Assembly (NCBI RefSeq): GCF_000953855.2 | Contig: NZ_DF970177.1 | Span: 41,026 to 85,775, forward strand | DNA from: Mizugakiibacter sediminis | GTDB taxonomy: Bacteria > Pseudomonadota > Gammaproteobacteria > Xanthomonadales > Rhodanobacteraceae | Length of the DNA stretch: 44,750 nucleotides | Direction of reading: 5' to 3' | Shown: positions 15,653 to 24,438 of the stretch, in pieces | Numbering within the stretch: position 1 is the stretch's first letter | Layout: each line of letters begins with the position of its first letter | The notes under the pieces: generated by a model | Seen by the model: the letters and a program-made list of their open reading frames with translations, nothing else | What the model was told of the DNA's origin: nothing | Database searches by the model: none | Translations under genes and position numbers: made by a program

Positions 15653-17107
15653 TCAGTAGCGGATGCAGACGTTCTTCGTCTCGGTGAAGAAGCGCAGCGC
15701 CTCGGTGCCGCCTTCGCGGCCGACGCCGGATTGTTTGACGCCGCCGAACGGCGTGCGCAGGTCGCGCAGCAGCCAGCAGTTGATCCAGACGATGCCGGAC
15801 TCGAGCCGCGCGGCGACGCGGTGCGCGCGCGCGAGGTCGGTGGTCCACACCGAGGCGGCGAGACCGTAGGGCGTGCCGTTGGCGATCGCCAGCGCCTCCT
15901 CCTCGCGGTCGAACGGGATCAGCGTCGCCACCGGGCCGAAGATCTCTTCCTGATTGACGCGGCAGTCGGCGGAAAGACCCTCGATCACGGTGGGCGCAAT
16001 GAAGCGGCCGCCGGCGCAGCGGCCGCCGACCTGCACCGGTTCGCCGCCGCAAAGGATGCGGCCGCCCTCCGCGCGGGCGAGGTCGAGATAGCCGAGCACC
16101 TTGTCGTACTGCGCCTGCGAGACGATTGCGCCGAGGTCGGCGGCGGCGTCGGAAGGATCGCCGACGCGCAGCGCGCGCGCGCGGGCGACGAAGCGCTCGC
16201 GGAAGGCCTCGTAGATCGGGCGCTCGACCAGGATGCGCGAGCCGCACAGGCAGATCTGCCCCTGGTTGGCGAACGCCGAGCGCACCAGCGTGTCCAGGCT
16301 GGCTTCGCTGCCGTCCCAGTCGGCGAACACCAGCGTCGGGTTCTTGCCGCCCAGCTCCAGCGACAGCTTCTTGAATTTCGGCGCGGCGGCAGCGGCGATC
16401 GCCGCGCCGGTGCGCGTCGAGCCGGTGAACGAGATCGCCTTCACGCCGGCGTGCTCGACGATCGCCTGGCCCACCGCGGGGCCGGTGCCCTGCACGATGT
16501 TCAGCACGCCCGGCGGAAAACCTGCTTCCACGGCCAGCTCGGCGAGGCGGAAGGCGGTCAGCGGCGTGATCTCGCTCGGCTTCGCCACCACCGCGTTGCC
16601 GGCGGCCAGCGCCGGCGCGATCTTCCAGGTGAAGAGATACAGCGGCAGATTCCAGGGGCTGATGCAGCCGACCACGCCCAGCGGCTGGCGCAGCGTGTAG
16701 TTGATCGCGCCCGTTTCCATCGCGTGGGATTCGCCGGACCACTGCGTGATCGCGTCGGCGAAGAAGCGCAGGTTGGACACGGCGCGCGGGATGTCGAGGC
16801 TGCGCGCCAGCGCCAGCGGCTTGCCGCTGTCGCGCGACTCGTCGGCGGCCAGCGCGTCGAGGTGCGCTTCGACCAGCGCGGCGAGACGGTCGAGCAGCCG
16901 CGCGCGCTCGCCGGCGGGCGTCGCCGCCCAGCCGGGCGCGGCGCGCGCGGCGGCGGCGACGGCGGCGTCGACGTCGGTGCCGTCGCTGTCCGGACAGCGG
17001 GCGAACACGGCGCCGGTGGCGGGCTCGATCACGTCGAGATAGCGGCCGTTGCGCGGCGGCTGCAGGCGGCCGTCGATCAGGTTGGCGAGCGTCGGCGTCG
17101 CGGTCAT
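15653..17107 (-). CDS. 2-aminomuconate/2-hydroxymuconate semialdehyde dehydrogenase-like ALDH
   Basis: 484 residues from ATG 17107. The NAD-dependent aldehyde dehydrogenase signatures are all present: GCISPWNLPLYLFTWKIAPAL, KPSEITP, FTGSTRTG, the LELGGKNP glutamate, and catalytic Cys in FANQGQICLCGSR, plus EEIFGPVATLIPF. The NQGxICLCGSR form is characteristic of the muconic/aminomuconic semialdehyde branch (NbaE/AmnC/ALDH8A1-like). It would oxidise 2-aminomuconate 6-semialdehyde to 2-aminomuconate in the kynurenine route. A RidA-type aminomuconate deaminase-like gene three genes downstream supports this; upstream pathway genes are not in the window. Confidence 0.82.
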   Translation of the reverse strand: MTATPTLANLIDGRLQPPRNGRYLDVIEPATGAVFARCPDSDGTDVDAAVAAAARAAPGWAATPAGERARLLDRLAALVEAHLDALAADESRDSGKPLALARSLDIPRAVSNLRFFADAITQWSGESHAMETGAINYTLRQPLGVVGCISPWNLPLYLFTWKIAPALAAGNAVVAKPSEITPLTAFRLAELAVEAGFPPGVLNIVQGTGPAVGQAIVEHAGVKAISFTGSTRTGAAIAAAAAPKFKKLSLELGGKNPTLVFADWDGSEASLDTLVRSAFANQGQICLCGSRILVERPIYEAFRERFVARARALRVGDPSDAAADLGAIVSQAQYDKVLGYLDLARAEGGRILCGGEPVQVGGRCAGGRFIAPTVIEGLSADCRVNQEEIFGPVATLIPFDREEEALAIANGTPYGLAASVWTTDLARAHRVAARLESGIVWINCWLLRDLRTPFGGVKQSGVGREGGTEALRFFTETKNVCIRY

Positions 17108-17158
17108 GCCGACGAGCTTAGCGGCTTGCGGCGGGGAAAGGGAATGGCGTGGGCCCAT

Positions 17159-17445
17159 TCAAGGGTGGACTCTTTCGCCCTGTGCCAGCACCGCGACCGG
17201 CCTTTCGATCCGCGTGGCGCGTGTTTCCGGCGTTTCCTCGATCTGCGCACCAACACGCCGCGTAGCGGTGGGTGCCGTCGAGCCGCTCGATGAATGCCGC
17301 GGCCTTGCGGTTTCGCGTCAGCACTGCGAGCAGATCGTACGGTGGCGTCCGCGTGTGCCGCTAACCAGTGCTCCCATTCGGTGGGGCTGCAGAAGTGCTT
17401 GATCGATGGATCGGCGGGCGGCGGTATGGTCAGCGCTCCCGTCTG
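17159..17445 (-). pseudogene. remnant of a YdeI/OmdA family gene
   Basis: Three pieces of a YdeI (OmdA, DUF1905/YdhG-YdeI) protein can be read on the minus strand in different frames. The first is an N-terminal piece, PPPADPSIKHFCSPTEWEHW (about 17434-17340). Next is a C-terminal piece, LLAVLTRNRKAAAFIERLDG (about 17340-17240). Last is the extreme C-terminus, ETPETRATRIERPVAVLAQG followed by ERVHP and TGA at about 17159. The central part of the family domain is missing, there is at least one further frameshift, and the codon where Met is expected is ATA. The gene is clearly dead. It fills most of the spacer between the ALDH gene and the RHS gene. Confidence 0.7.
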
Positions 17446-17545
17446 GGGCGCTCTGGACCGCTTCAGAAGACGCAGTGGTGCAGTGCAGCGTGCCCTTTGG
17501 CGATAACGTGTGTAGAAACCGCCTGTCTTCAAGGAGTGAGCATTC

Positions 17546-18451
17546 ATGCGTACAGGGACCGTGTTCGCCTTGCTCTTGTTTGCGACTTCCTCGGCGCATG
17601 CCGAGACAGTGGTCTACTACCACACCGACGCACTAGGCAGTCCGGTAGCAGTGACGGACGCCAACGGCAACGTCATCGAACGTACCCGTTACGCCCCCTA
17701 CGGCGATACCCTCAACAGACCACTGCACGACGGACCTGGCTACATCGGCCACGAAACCGATGCTCCGACCGGTCTGGTCTACATGCAGCAGCGCTACTAC
17801 GATCCGATACTGGGGAGGTTTTTGAGTGCGGATCCGGTGGCAGTGGATGCCGGCAAGGGCACAAGCTTCAATCGGTATTGGTATACACGTGATAACCCCT
17901 ACAGGTTCAACGATCCCGATGGGAGATTGGAGACGCCATTTTGGGACCGTAACTTGTCTGAGCGTTTGACAAGCTATGTCGCGCAAGAAATGAAATCGAT
18001 TGCTATTGACGCGATTGCTAAAAGCCTGCATGTTGCAGAGAAACGGGTCGCGAATTCTGTGGCTGAAAAGAGGGGCGCTCTACATCGTGAAGTAAAGGAT
18101 AGAACGTCTGTTGCAGCAAAAGGCGTAGCTGCGTATGGTGGTGGGGGAGTAGTGCAGAAAGGTATTTATAACGCCAATGATAAAATCTCAATTGTTACGC
18201 CAGCATTTGGATTAGAGGCAAAAACTGACGTTTCCTTCAGGATTGCAACGATCGATTTTGTGGATCATCCCGTTGATTCGTCAGTTCACATGGAAACAGA
18301 GATTTCCGGCCATTTTATTGGCGGTGGTTCGATTAATATTGACTATAACCCTGGCGGCAGCGTTTCGGTTAGTGTTGGCGGAGGCGTTGGTCTTGGGGCA
18401 TCTTTTGCGAACTATGCGGTAGCACTAGATGTGAATAAAACCGAACAGTGA
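17546..18451 (+). CDS. compact secreted RHS-core protein with variable C-terminal domain
   Basis: 301 residues. Residues 1-19 are a Sec signal peptide (cleavage after SAHA). Residues 20-127 are a single RHS repeat-associated core: YYHTDALGSPVAVTDANGNV, GLVYMQQRYYDPILGRFLS, RYWYTRDNPYRFNDPDGR. Residues 128-301 are an unrelated C-terminal domain: a helical stretch, a Gly-rich VAAYGGGGVVQKG, and a closing Gly/Val-rich segment (GGSVSVSVGGGVGLGASF). Base composition drops right after the DPDGR codons: 37 of 60 G+C at 17641-17700 against 23 of 60 at 18181-18240. This is the usual sign of a swapped toxin-type tip. It lacks the large shell of full Rhs toxins, so whether it acts as a toxin is open. 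A small membrane-protein gene follows after nine bases. Confidence 0.75.
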   Translation: MRTGTVFALLLFATSSAHAETVVYYHTDALGSPVAVTDANGNVIERTRYAPYGDTLNRPLHDGPGYIGHETDAPTGLVYMQQRYYDPILGRFLSADPVAVDAGKGTSFNRYWYTRDNPYRFNDPDGRLETPFWDRNLSERLTSYVAQEMKSIAIDAIAKSLHVAEKRVANSVAEKRGALHREVKDRTSVAAKGVAAYGGGGVVQKGIYNANDKISIVTPAFGLEAKTDVSFRIATIDFVDHPVDSSVHMETEISGHFIGGGSINIDYNPGGSVSVSVGGGVGLGASFANYAVALDVNKTEQ

Positions 18452-18460
18452 GCTATCGCT

Positions 18461-18757
18461 ATGCTTGCATTATTTGTTTTTGCCACAATAAGTACAAATT
18501 TCTGGTATTTATTTGAATTTAACTATTTTGTAAAACAGCTTAACAAACAGTTGGGTGATAGCATCAGATCGGAGATAAAGCCGAGTATTTTTTTTTCCGA
18601 TTTCGCCGTTATAGGATTAAAATATGTTGTCGGGATAAATAAAATTCCGGCGGACGTGTCTCTGGTGTTGGCACGCACGCTGGTTCGCGCACGCATAGCT
18701 CTCCTTATGGCCCTAATCAGTTTTTTTATCACCTTGGCGCTGCTGCTGCTGTTGTGA
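18461..18757 (+). CDS. small two-helix membrane protein, possible immunity partner
   Basis: 98 residues starting nine bases after the RHS gene stop. The ribosome site is weak. Hydrophobic helices lie at about residues 2-22 and 76-98, with a polar central loop (QLNKQLGDSIRSEIKPS...). The gene is AT-rich (23 of 60 G+C at 18541-18600), unlike the chromosome around it, matching the C-terminal half of the RHS gene. Position, size and composition fit an immunity or partner protein of the RHS tip. No family is recognised, so this is inference. Confidence 0.6.
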   Translation: MLALFVFATISTNFWYLFEFNYFVKQLNKQLGDSIRSEIKPSIFFSDFAVIGLKYVVGINKIPADVSLVLARTLVRARIALLMALISFFITLALLLLL

Positions 18758-18790
18758 GTCGTTCAAGTATGGTCTTCGCCGCATAAACAT

Positions 18791-19582
18791 TCAGGCAAGA
18801 GAGCGCGTGCGTCCGCCGTCCACCGCGATGCTGACGCCGTCGACGTAGCCGGCCGCCGGCGTGCACAGGAAGGCGACGACGGCGGCGACCTCTTCCGGCT
18901 CGCCGAAGCGTCCGGCCGGCACCGAGGCGAGCATGCCGCGCGCGATGTCGTCCTCGCTCCTGCCGCTGGCCTTGGCGTTGGCGGCGATCAGGCCGGCGAG
19001 GCGCTGCGTGCGGGTGAAGCCGGGCAGCACGTTGTTGACGGTGATGCCGTCGGCGGCCAGCTCCGAGGCCAGCGTCTTCGCCCAGCTCGCCACCGCGGCG
19101 CGCACGGTGTTGGAGACGCCGAGGTTGGCGATCGGCTCCTTCACCGAGGTGGAGATCACGTTGACGATGCGGCCGTAGCGCGCGGCGCGCATGCCCGGCA
19201 GCAGCGCCTGCACCAGCGTCTGGCCGGCGAGCAGGTGTTGGCGGAACGCGGCGAGATAGGCGTCCGTGGTCGCAGCATGCGCCGGCCCGCCGGGCGGACC
19301 GCCGCTGTTGTTGACCAGGATCTGCACCGGGTGCTGCGCGGCCAGTGCGGCGACGCGCTCGCGCAACGCCTCGGTGTCGGCCATGTCCGCGGCCAGCGCG
19401 TCGTGGCGCTGCGCCGCGTGCGTGCGCGGCAGCTCGGCGACGACGGCCGCCAACGCATCCGCCGAGCGTGCCAGCAGGGTGACGTCCGCACCCAGTCGTG
19501 CCAGTTCCACGGCAGCCGCGCGGCCGATGCCCTGCGAGGCGCCGCAGACCAGGGCGTGGCGGCCGGTGAGATCGAGTTGCAT
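18791..19582 (-). CDS. SDR family oxidoreductase lacking the canonical YxxxK
   Basis: 263 residues from ATG 19582 (GAGGAGGTGGC upstream). The Rossmann start is intact (ALVCGASQGIGRAAA), as are ILVNNSGGPPGG (NNxG motif) and the C-terminal FLCTPAAGYVDGVSIAVDGG. At the active site, where classical SDRs have Y-x-x-x-K, the sequence reads SNTVR (LGVSNTVRAAVASWAKTL), so both Tyr and Lys are replaced. It belongs to a FabG-like subgroup with this replacement. Catalysis may differ or be lost. It runs toward asnS-malM in the same direction, 33 bases after the MalM-like stop. Confidence 0.8.
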   Translation of the reverse strand: MQLDLTGRHALVCGASQGIGRAAAVELARLGADVTLLARSADALAAVVAELPRTHAAQRHDALAADMADTEALRERVAALAAQHPVQILVNNSGGPPGGPAHAATTDAYLAAFRQHLLAGQTLVQALLPGMRAARYGRIVNVISTSVKEPIANLGVSNTVRAAVASWAKTLASELAADGITVNNVLPGFTRTQRLAGLIAANAKASGRSEDDIARGMLASVPAGRFGEPEEVAAVVAFLCTPAAGYVDGVSIAVDGGRTRSLA

Positions 19583-19615
19583 GCCACCTCCTCGTCGGGG
19601 CGTCGCCGCGTCCGC

Positions 19616-20395
19616 TCAGAACGGCTTGCCCAGCGCCCCGCGCAGGTCCTTCAGCAGGCCCTGGCCGGTATCCGGCTTGCCGCAGATGGCATCGCTCAGG
19701 ACGCGTTCGTATTTCGGGGTCAGCCGGCCGACGTAGAGCACGCCCGCCGGGCCGTGCGGGATCTGGAAACTGCCGGATGCGGACATCGGCGCCGACTTGC
19801 CCAGCGCGGCGCCGCCGCCGATCAGGATGTCGTTGCCGAGCCCGGCCGGCGACTGCTCCCAGTAGGTGGTGGCGGCGAGCTGCGAGGCCAGGCTGGCGAC
19901 CACCAGGTAGCGCGCGGCCGGATCGTCCACGTCGAGCCGGCCGAACGCGCCGGTGGTGGCCTCGGTCAGGCCGATCGATTCGCACAGCGGCACGTCGACC
20001 GTGCGCAGCGGGCGCAGGTCGGCGTCGAGCAGCACCGCCGTGGGCGCGAACAGATAGCTGGAGCGCAGCCAGCGCCCGCTCAGCTCGGCCTTGAACAGCA
20101 CGGCATAAGGTTTCTCGGAGGCGGGCAGGCGCAGCGCCAGCGCATAGCTGCGCTGGCCGCCGATCTCCACCACCGGCATCGGGTCGTCGAACCGGAAGCG
20201 GCGCGGCTCGGCCGGCAGGCGCGTGTCGAAATCGAGTTCGCTCCAGTCGCGGCAGCATGGGGTGCGCTGCGCGAGCCGCGCCGCGGCCTCGGCCAGCGTC
20301 GGCTCCTGCGCCGGCTGCGGCAGGGCGGGCACGATCGAGCAGCCGGCGCCGAGGCCGGCGGCGAGGACGATCGTGGCGGCGATGCCGGCGCGCAT
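19616..20395 (-). CDS. MalM-like (maltose operon periplasmic) lipoprotein
   Basis: 259 residues from ATG 20395. A lipoprotein-type signal ends LGAGCS at about residue 19 (Gly at -3 is slightly atypical). The mature protein opens with a helical PTLAEAAARLAQRTPCCRDW then ELDFDTRLPAEP, a hallmark of the MalM family. It continues beta-rich with RYLVVASLASQLAATTYWEQ and GPAGVLYVGRLTPKYERVLS. MalM function is unclear even in enterobacteria, and no maltose transport genes are nearby. The gene starts seven bases after the asnS stop, so it is co-transcribed with it. Confidence 0.75.
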   Translation of the reverse strand: MRAGIAATIVLAAGLGAGCSIVPALPQPAQEPTLAEAAARLAQRTPCCRDWSELDFDTRLPAEPRRFRFDDPMPVVEIGGQRSYALALRLPASEKPYAVLFKAELSGRWLRSSYLFAPTAVLLDADLRPLRTVDVPLCESIGLTEATTGAFGRLDVDDPAARYLVVASLASQLAATTYWEQSPAGLGNDILIGGGAALGKSAPMSASGSFQIPHGPAGVLYVGRLTPKYERVLSDAICGKPDTGQGLLKDLRGALGKPF

Positions 20396-20402
20396 GCGGC
20401 CC

Positions 20403-21803
<1,401 letters not shown>

Positions 21804-21884
21804 GGGTTGAAACTCCCGATTCGACGCCGCATCTGCGGTTTCGGCAAAGGCCGCGATGATAGCGAAGCCCCGTGCCGCGCGCAG

Positions 21885-21890
21885 TACAAT
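21885..21890 (+). promoter_or_regulatory. -10 element for the IscA-type gene
   Basis: TACAAT (five of six -10 bases) lies 37 bases before the ATG at 21928 in the short divergent spacer with asnS. No convincing -35 is seen. Confidence 0.4.
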
Positions 21891-21927
21891 CGCGGTGCCG
21901 ACGCCTGCACGGAAAGACGCCACGACC

Positions 21928-22263
21928 ATGACCATCCGCATCACCCCTGCCGCCCGCTCGCGCATGCAGGAGTTCCTGGCCCGCCAGCCGGGCGCGGCCG
22001 GCGTGCGTTTCGGCGCGCGCCCCTCGGGCTGTTCCGGCTATACCTACAGCGTCGACATCGCCGAGACGCTCGGCGCCGACGACCGCGTGTTCGAGGTGGA
22101 CGGCGTGCGTCTGGTGGTGGATGCGAAGAGCCTGCCGCTGCTGGACGGCACCGAGATCGACTTCCGCCGCCAGGGTCTGAACGCCGCGTTCGCCTTCGAC
22201 AACCCCAACGCCACCGGCGCCTGCGGCTGCGGCGAGAGCTTCACCGTCGGCGCGCAGGACTGA
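21928..22263 (+). CDS. HesB/IscA family iron-sulfur protein
   Basis: 111 residues from ATG 21928. The A-type carrier fold is complete, with the three conserved cysteines at 35 ([12 protein letters not shown]), 99 and 101 (GACGCGESF). By family it holds a [2Fe-2S] or [4Fe-4S] cluster or iron and delivers it to apo-proteins. No isc or suf operon is adjacent, so it may be an ErpA- or IscA2-like standalone carrier; the sequence does not separate these clearly. It converges on the thioredoxin-like gene, four bases from its stop. Confidence 0.88.
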   Translation: MTIRITPAARSRMQEFLARQPGAAGVRFGARPSGCSGYTYSVDIAETLGADDRVFEVDGVRLVVDAKSLPLLDGTEIDFRRQGLNAAFAFDNPNATGACGCGESFTVGAQD

Positions 22264-22267
22264 ACGC

Positions 22268-22828
22268 TCAGGACTCCGCCAGCAGCGCGCGCACCGCGGC
22301 TTCGATGCGCTGCGCCTGCGCGTCGCCCGGGTGGGTCTCGCCGACGAAGCGCGCGCGGATGCGGCCGCGCCGGTCGACCAGGTAGAACGCCGGCCAGTAC
22401 TGGTTGCCGAGCGCGCGCCAGTAGGCGTGGTCGTTGTCGATCATCACCGGTTCGCGCACGCCGTGGCGCGCCACCGCCGCTTCCAAACCCTGGCGCAGGT
22501 ACTCGCGCTCCAGCTCCGGCGAGTGGATGCCGATCACGCGGAAGTCCCGGCCGGCGAGGCTGCGCTCCAGCTGGTGCAGCCAGGGGAACGAGCGGTAGCA
22601 GTTCCAGCACTCGAACGCCCACACGTCGACCAGCAGCACCCGGCCGCGCAGGTCCTCGACCCGCAGCGGCGGCGAGTTCAGCCAGCCGGAGGCGTCGGTG
22701 CGCGTGAACGCCGGCAGCGGCCGGCCGACGGGATCGGCGGATTCGCCGCGGGCGATCCGCCACAGCGGCAGCATCACCAGCGCGCTGATCAGGACGGCGC
22801 CGGCGGCGGACAGCAGACGGATCGGCAT
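22268..22828 (-). CDS. TlpA-like thioredoxin-fold protein with N-terminal membrane anchor
   Basis: 186 residues from ATG 22828. A hydrophobic helix (residues 3-23, [19 protein letters not shown]) anchors or exports it. The redoxin domain has [20 protein letters not shown], with the redox pair Cys74-Cys77 in a CWNC motif, the cis-Pro region [20 protein letters not shown], and [15 protein letters not shown]. The FECWNC form is typical of DipZ/TlpA-like proteins. It would act as a periplasmic thiol reductant or in cytochrome maturation; partners are unknown. Confidence 0.82.
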   Translation of the reverse strand: MPIRLLSAAGAVLISALVMLPLWRIARGESADPVGRPLPAFTRTDASGWLNSPPLRVEDLRGRVLLVDVWAFECWNCYRSFPWLHQLERSLAGRDFRVIGIHSPELEREYLRQGLEAAVARHGVREPVMIDNDHAYWRALGNQYWPAFYLVDRRGRIRARFVGETHPGDAQAQRIEAAVRALLAES

Positions 22829-22897
22829 GGCGGCTCCGGTTCGGCGGGGCTGATCAAGGGACCGGCCGCGAACCGTCCCGCTTTCAAGCACTTGGAC

Positions 22898-22927
22898 TTG
22901 CGTCCGCAGGACGTTTCCGCCTACCAT
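22898..22927 (+). promoter_or_regulatory. sigma70-like promoter for rpsF-rpsR-rplI
   Basis: TTGCGT (22898-22903) and TACCAT (22922-22927) are separated by 18 bases. They lie about 100 bases before rpsF, leaving a leader in which the S6/S18 autoregulatory structure could form. The hexamers are weak (four of six each). Confidence 0.35.
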
Positions 22928-23023
22928 AGCCGGCTCGCCGCGCTTTCCGCCCGGCGCACCTTGCCTCACCGCGACGGCGGGAGGCTGCGAGGCCCGCGAG
23001 GGCCGCATCCACAAGGAGCCATC

Positions 23024-23431
23024 ATGCGTCACTACGAGATCGTCTTCCTGGTCCACCCGGACCAGAGCGAGCAGGTGCCGGCCATGATCGAGCGCTACAA
23101 GGCGCTGATCGAGGGCGACAACGGCAAGATCCACCGCCTCGAGGACTGGGGCCGCCGCCAGCTCGCCTATCCCATCCAGCACCTGGCCAAGGCCCACTAC
23201 GTGCTGATGAACATCGAGTGCGGCCAGGCCGTGCTCAACGAGCTGGAATCCGGATTCCGCTTCAACGACGCCGTGCTGCGCCACCTCATCATCGCCCGCG
23301 ACGAGGCCGTCACCGAGCTCTCGCCGATCATGAAGAGCAAGGAGAAGGAGGAGGGCAAGGGTTCCCGTCGTCGCGACGAGGAAGGGTTCGGCGGTGACGC
23401 CGACATCGGCGCCAGCGACGAAGCCGCCTGA
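23024..23431 (+). CDS. rpsF: 30S ribosomal protein S6
   Basis: 135 residues from ATG 23024 with AAGGAGCC upstream. It opens [20 protein letters not shown], with the conserved [16 protein letters not shown] and HYVLMNIEC. The C-terminal tail is acidic and charged ([20 protein letters not shown]), as in species whose S6 receives glutamates from RimK, although here it ends EAA. S6 binds 16S rRNA with S18. It is the first gene of the S6-S18-L9 operon. Confidence 0.97.
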   Translation: MRHYEIVFLVHPDQSEQVPAMIERYKALIEGDNGKIHRLEDWGRRQLAYPIQHLAKAHYVLMNIECGQAVLNELESGFRFNDAVLRHLIIARDEAVTELSPIMKSKEKEEGKGSRRRDEEGFGGDADIGASDEAA

Positions 23432-23445
23432 GACCGGAGACGACC

Positions 23446-23676
23446 ATGTCCAAGTTCTTCCGCCGCAAGAAGTTCTGCCGCTTCACCGCCGAGGGCGTGA
23501 AGGAGATCGACTACAAGGATCTCAACACGCTGCGCCAGTACATCACCGAGACCGGCAAGATCGTGCCGAGCCGCATCACCGGCACCAAGGCGCGCTACCA
23601 GCGCCAGCTGGCGACCGCGGTCAAGCGCGCGCGCTTCCTGGCCCTGCTGCCGTACAGCGACAACCATTTCTATTGA
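23446..23676 (+). CDS. rpsR: 30S ribosomal protein S18
   Basis: 76 residues, starting 14 bases after rpsF. The sequence [20 protein letters not shown], then [21 protein letters not shown] and [15 protein letters not shown], is a canonical S18. There is no priB gene between rpsF and rpsR, unlike in enterobacteria. Confidence 0.97.
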   Translation: MSKFFRRKKFCRFTAEGVKEIDYKDLNTLRQYITETGKIVPSRITGTKARYQRQLATAVKRARFLALLPYSDNHFY

Positions 23677-23690
23677 TCGACGCGCGTTGC

Positions 23691-23711
23691 CGGCCCCGCG
23701 CGGCGGGGCCG
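23691..23711 (+). promoter_or_regulatory. strong hairpin between rpsR and rplI
   Basis: A perfect 9-bp GC stem (CGGCCCCGC with GCGGGGCCG) with a three-base loop lies 14 bases after the rpsR stop, without a T run. It may act as an RNA processing or stabilising structure that sets unequal expression of S18 and L9 (inference). Confidence 0.6.
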
Positions 23712-23770
23712 TCATTCGGACAGCGTGAGCTGCGCCGGTTCGCCCGGCGCTGACGAATGAGGAATCCACG

Positions 23771-24220
23771 ATGGAACTGATCCTGCTTGAGAAGGTGCGT
23801 GGCCTGGGCGCGCTCGGCGACAAGGTCAAGGTGAAGCCGGGCTACGGCCGCAACTACCTGGTGCCGCAGGGCAAGGCGGTGCCGGCGACGGCCGAGAACG
23901 TCGCCGAGTTCGAGAAGCGCCGCGCCGAGTACGAGGCGAAGTCGAACGAGCTGCTGGCAACCGCCGAGGCGCGCAAGGCCAGGCTCGAGAACGCCGCGGT
24001 CACGATCACCGCCAACGCCAGCCCCGAGGGCAAGCTGTACGGTTCGGTGGGTCCGCGCGACATCGCCGAGGCGTTCAGCGCGCAGGGCCTGGAACTAGAG
24101 AAGAGCGAAGTGATCCTGGGCGAGGGCCCGATCCGCAACGTCGGCGAGTACGAGGTGCAGATCGCCCTGCACGCCGACGTGCAGACCACGGTCAAGGTGA
24201 CGATCGTCGCCGAGCAGTAA
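23771..24220 (+). CDS. rplI: 50S ribosomal protein L9
   Basis: 149 residues, the standard length. It has the N-terminal domain with the L9 signature ([21 protein letters not shown]), the long connecting helix ([20 protein letters not shown]), and the C-terminal domain ([20 protein letters not shown]). It binds 23S rRNA near the L1 stalk. It is the last gene of the operon, closed by an intrinsic terminator. Confidence 0.97.
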   Translation: MELILLEKVRGLGALGDKVKVKPGYGRNYLVPQGKAVPATAENVAEFEKRRAEYEAKSNELLATAEARKARLENAAVTITANASPEGKLYGSVGPRDIAEAFSAQGLELEKSEVILGEGPIRNVGEYEVQIALHADVQTTVKVTIVAEQ

Positions 24221-24243
24221 GCCGCGGCATCGCGCAAGCACCG

Positions 24244-24273
24244 GACGGGCGCCTTCGGGCGCCCGTCTTTTTT
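24244..24273 (+). terminator. intrinsic terminator after rplI
   Basis: GACGGGCGCC and GGCGCCCGTC form a 10-bp stem closed by the stable TTCG tetraloop, followed directly by six T. Confidence 0.95.
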
Positions 24274-24312
24274 CCGCTAGTCGCAGCGCCTGCGACGGAG
24301 CCCGCGCACAGT

Positions 24313-24354
24313 TTTTCCACAGGGTTGCCCACTGCAACCGCCGGGTTTTGCACA
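24313..24354 (+). promoter_or_regulatory. pair of DnaA-box-like 9-mers upstream of dnaB
   Basis: TTTTCCACA (24313-24321) and TTTTGCACA (24346-24354) both match the relaxed DnaA box TTWTNCACA in the same orientation. Their starts are 33 bases apart (about three helical turns). They lie in the spacer before dnaB, upstream of a -10-like TATGAT at 24389-24394. DnaA control of the replicative helicase gene is an inference. Confidence 0.45.
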
Positions 24355-24438
24355 GAGTTGTTGTATCGGCAGCCGCGGCCGCCGTGCGTATGATGCCTAG
24401 CCTTCGTCCGCCGCCCGCCGAGAACGCCCAGGTGTGCC

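Larger units (their letters stand above)
17546..18780 (+). other. AT-rich accessory insert
   Basis: The RHS gene and its small neighbour form the only extended AT-rich stretch in the window. It is bounded upstream by a decayed YdeI gene and downstream by a normal GC-rich SDR gene. No integrase, transposase, flanking direct repeat or tRNA is visible. Acquisition as an RHS-associated cassette is inferred from composition alone. Confidence 0.6.

Noticed and set aside
17546-18780. Prophage or integrative element
   Set aside because: No integrase, transposase, phage structural gene, attachment repeat or tRNA is visible; only base composition marks the insert.
23691-23711. Terminator between rpsR and rplI
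   Set aside because: The stem is strong, but no T run follows, and S6-S18-L9 normally form one transcript, so it is listed only as a structural element.
24290-24400. Replication origin (DnaA boxes)
   Set aside because: Only two boxes, no AT-rich unwinding region, and no dnaA, dnaN or gyrB nearby; promoter control of dnaB is the better reading.
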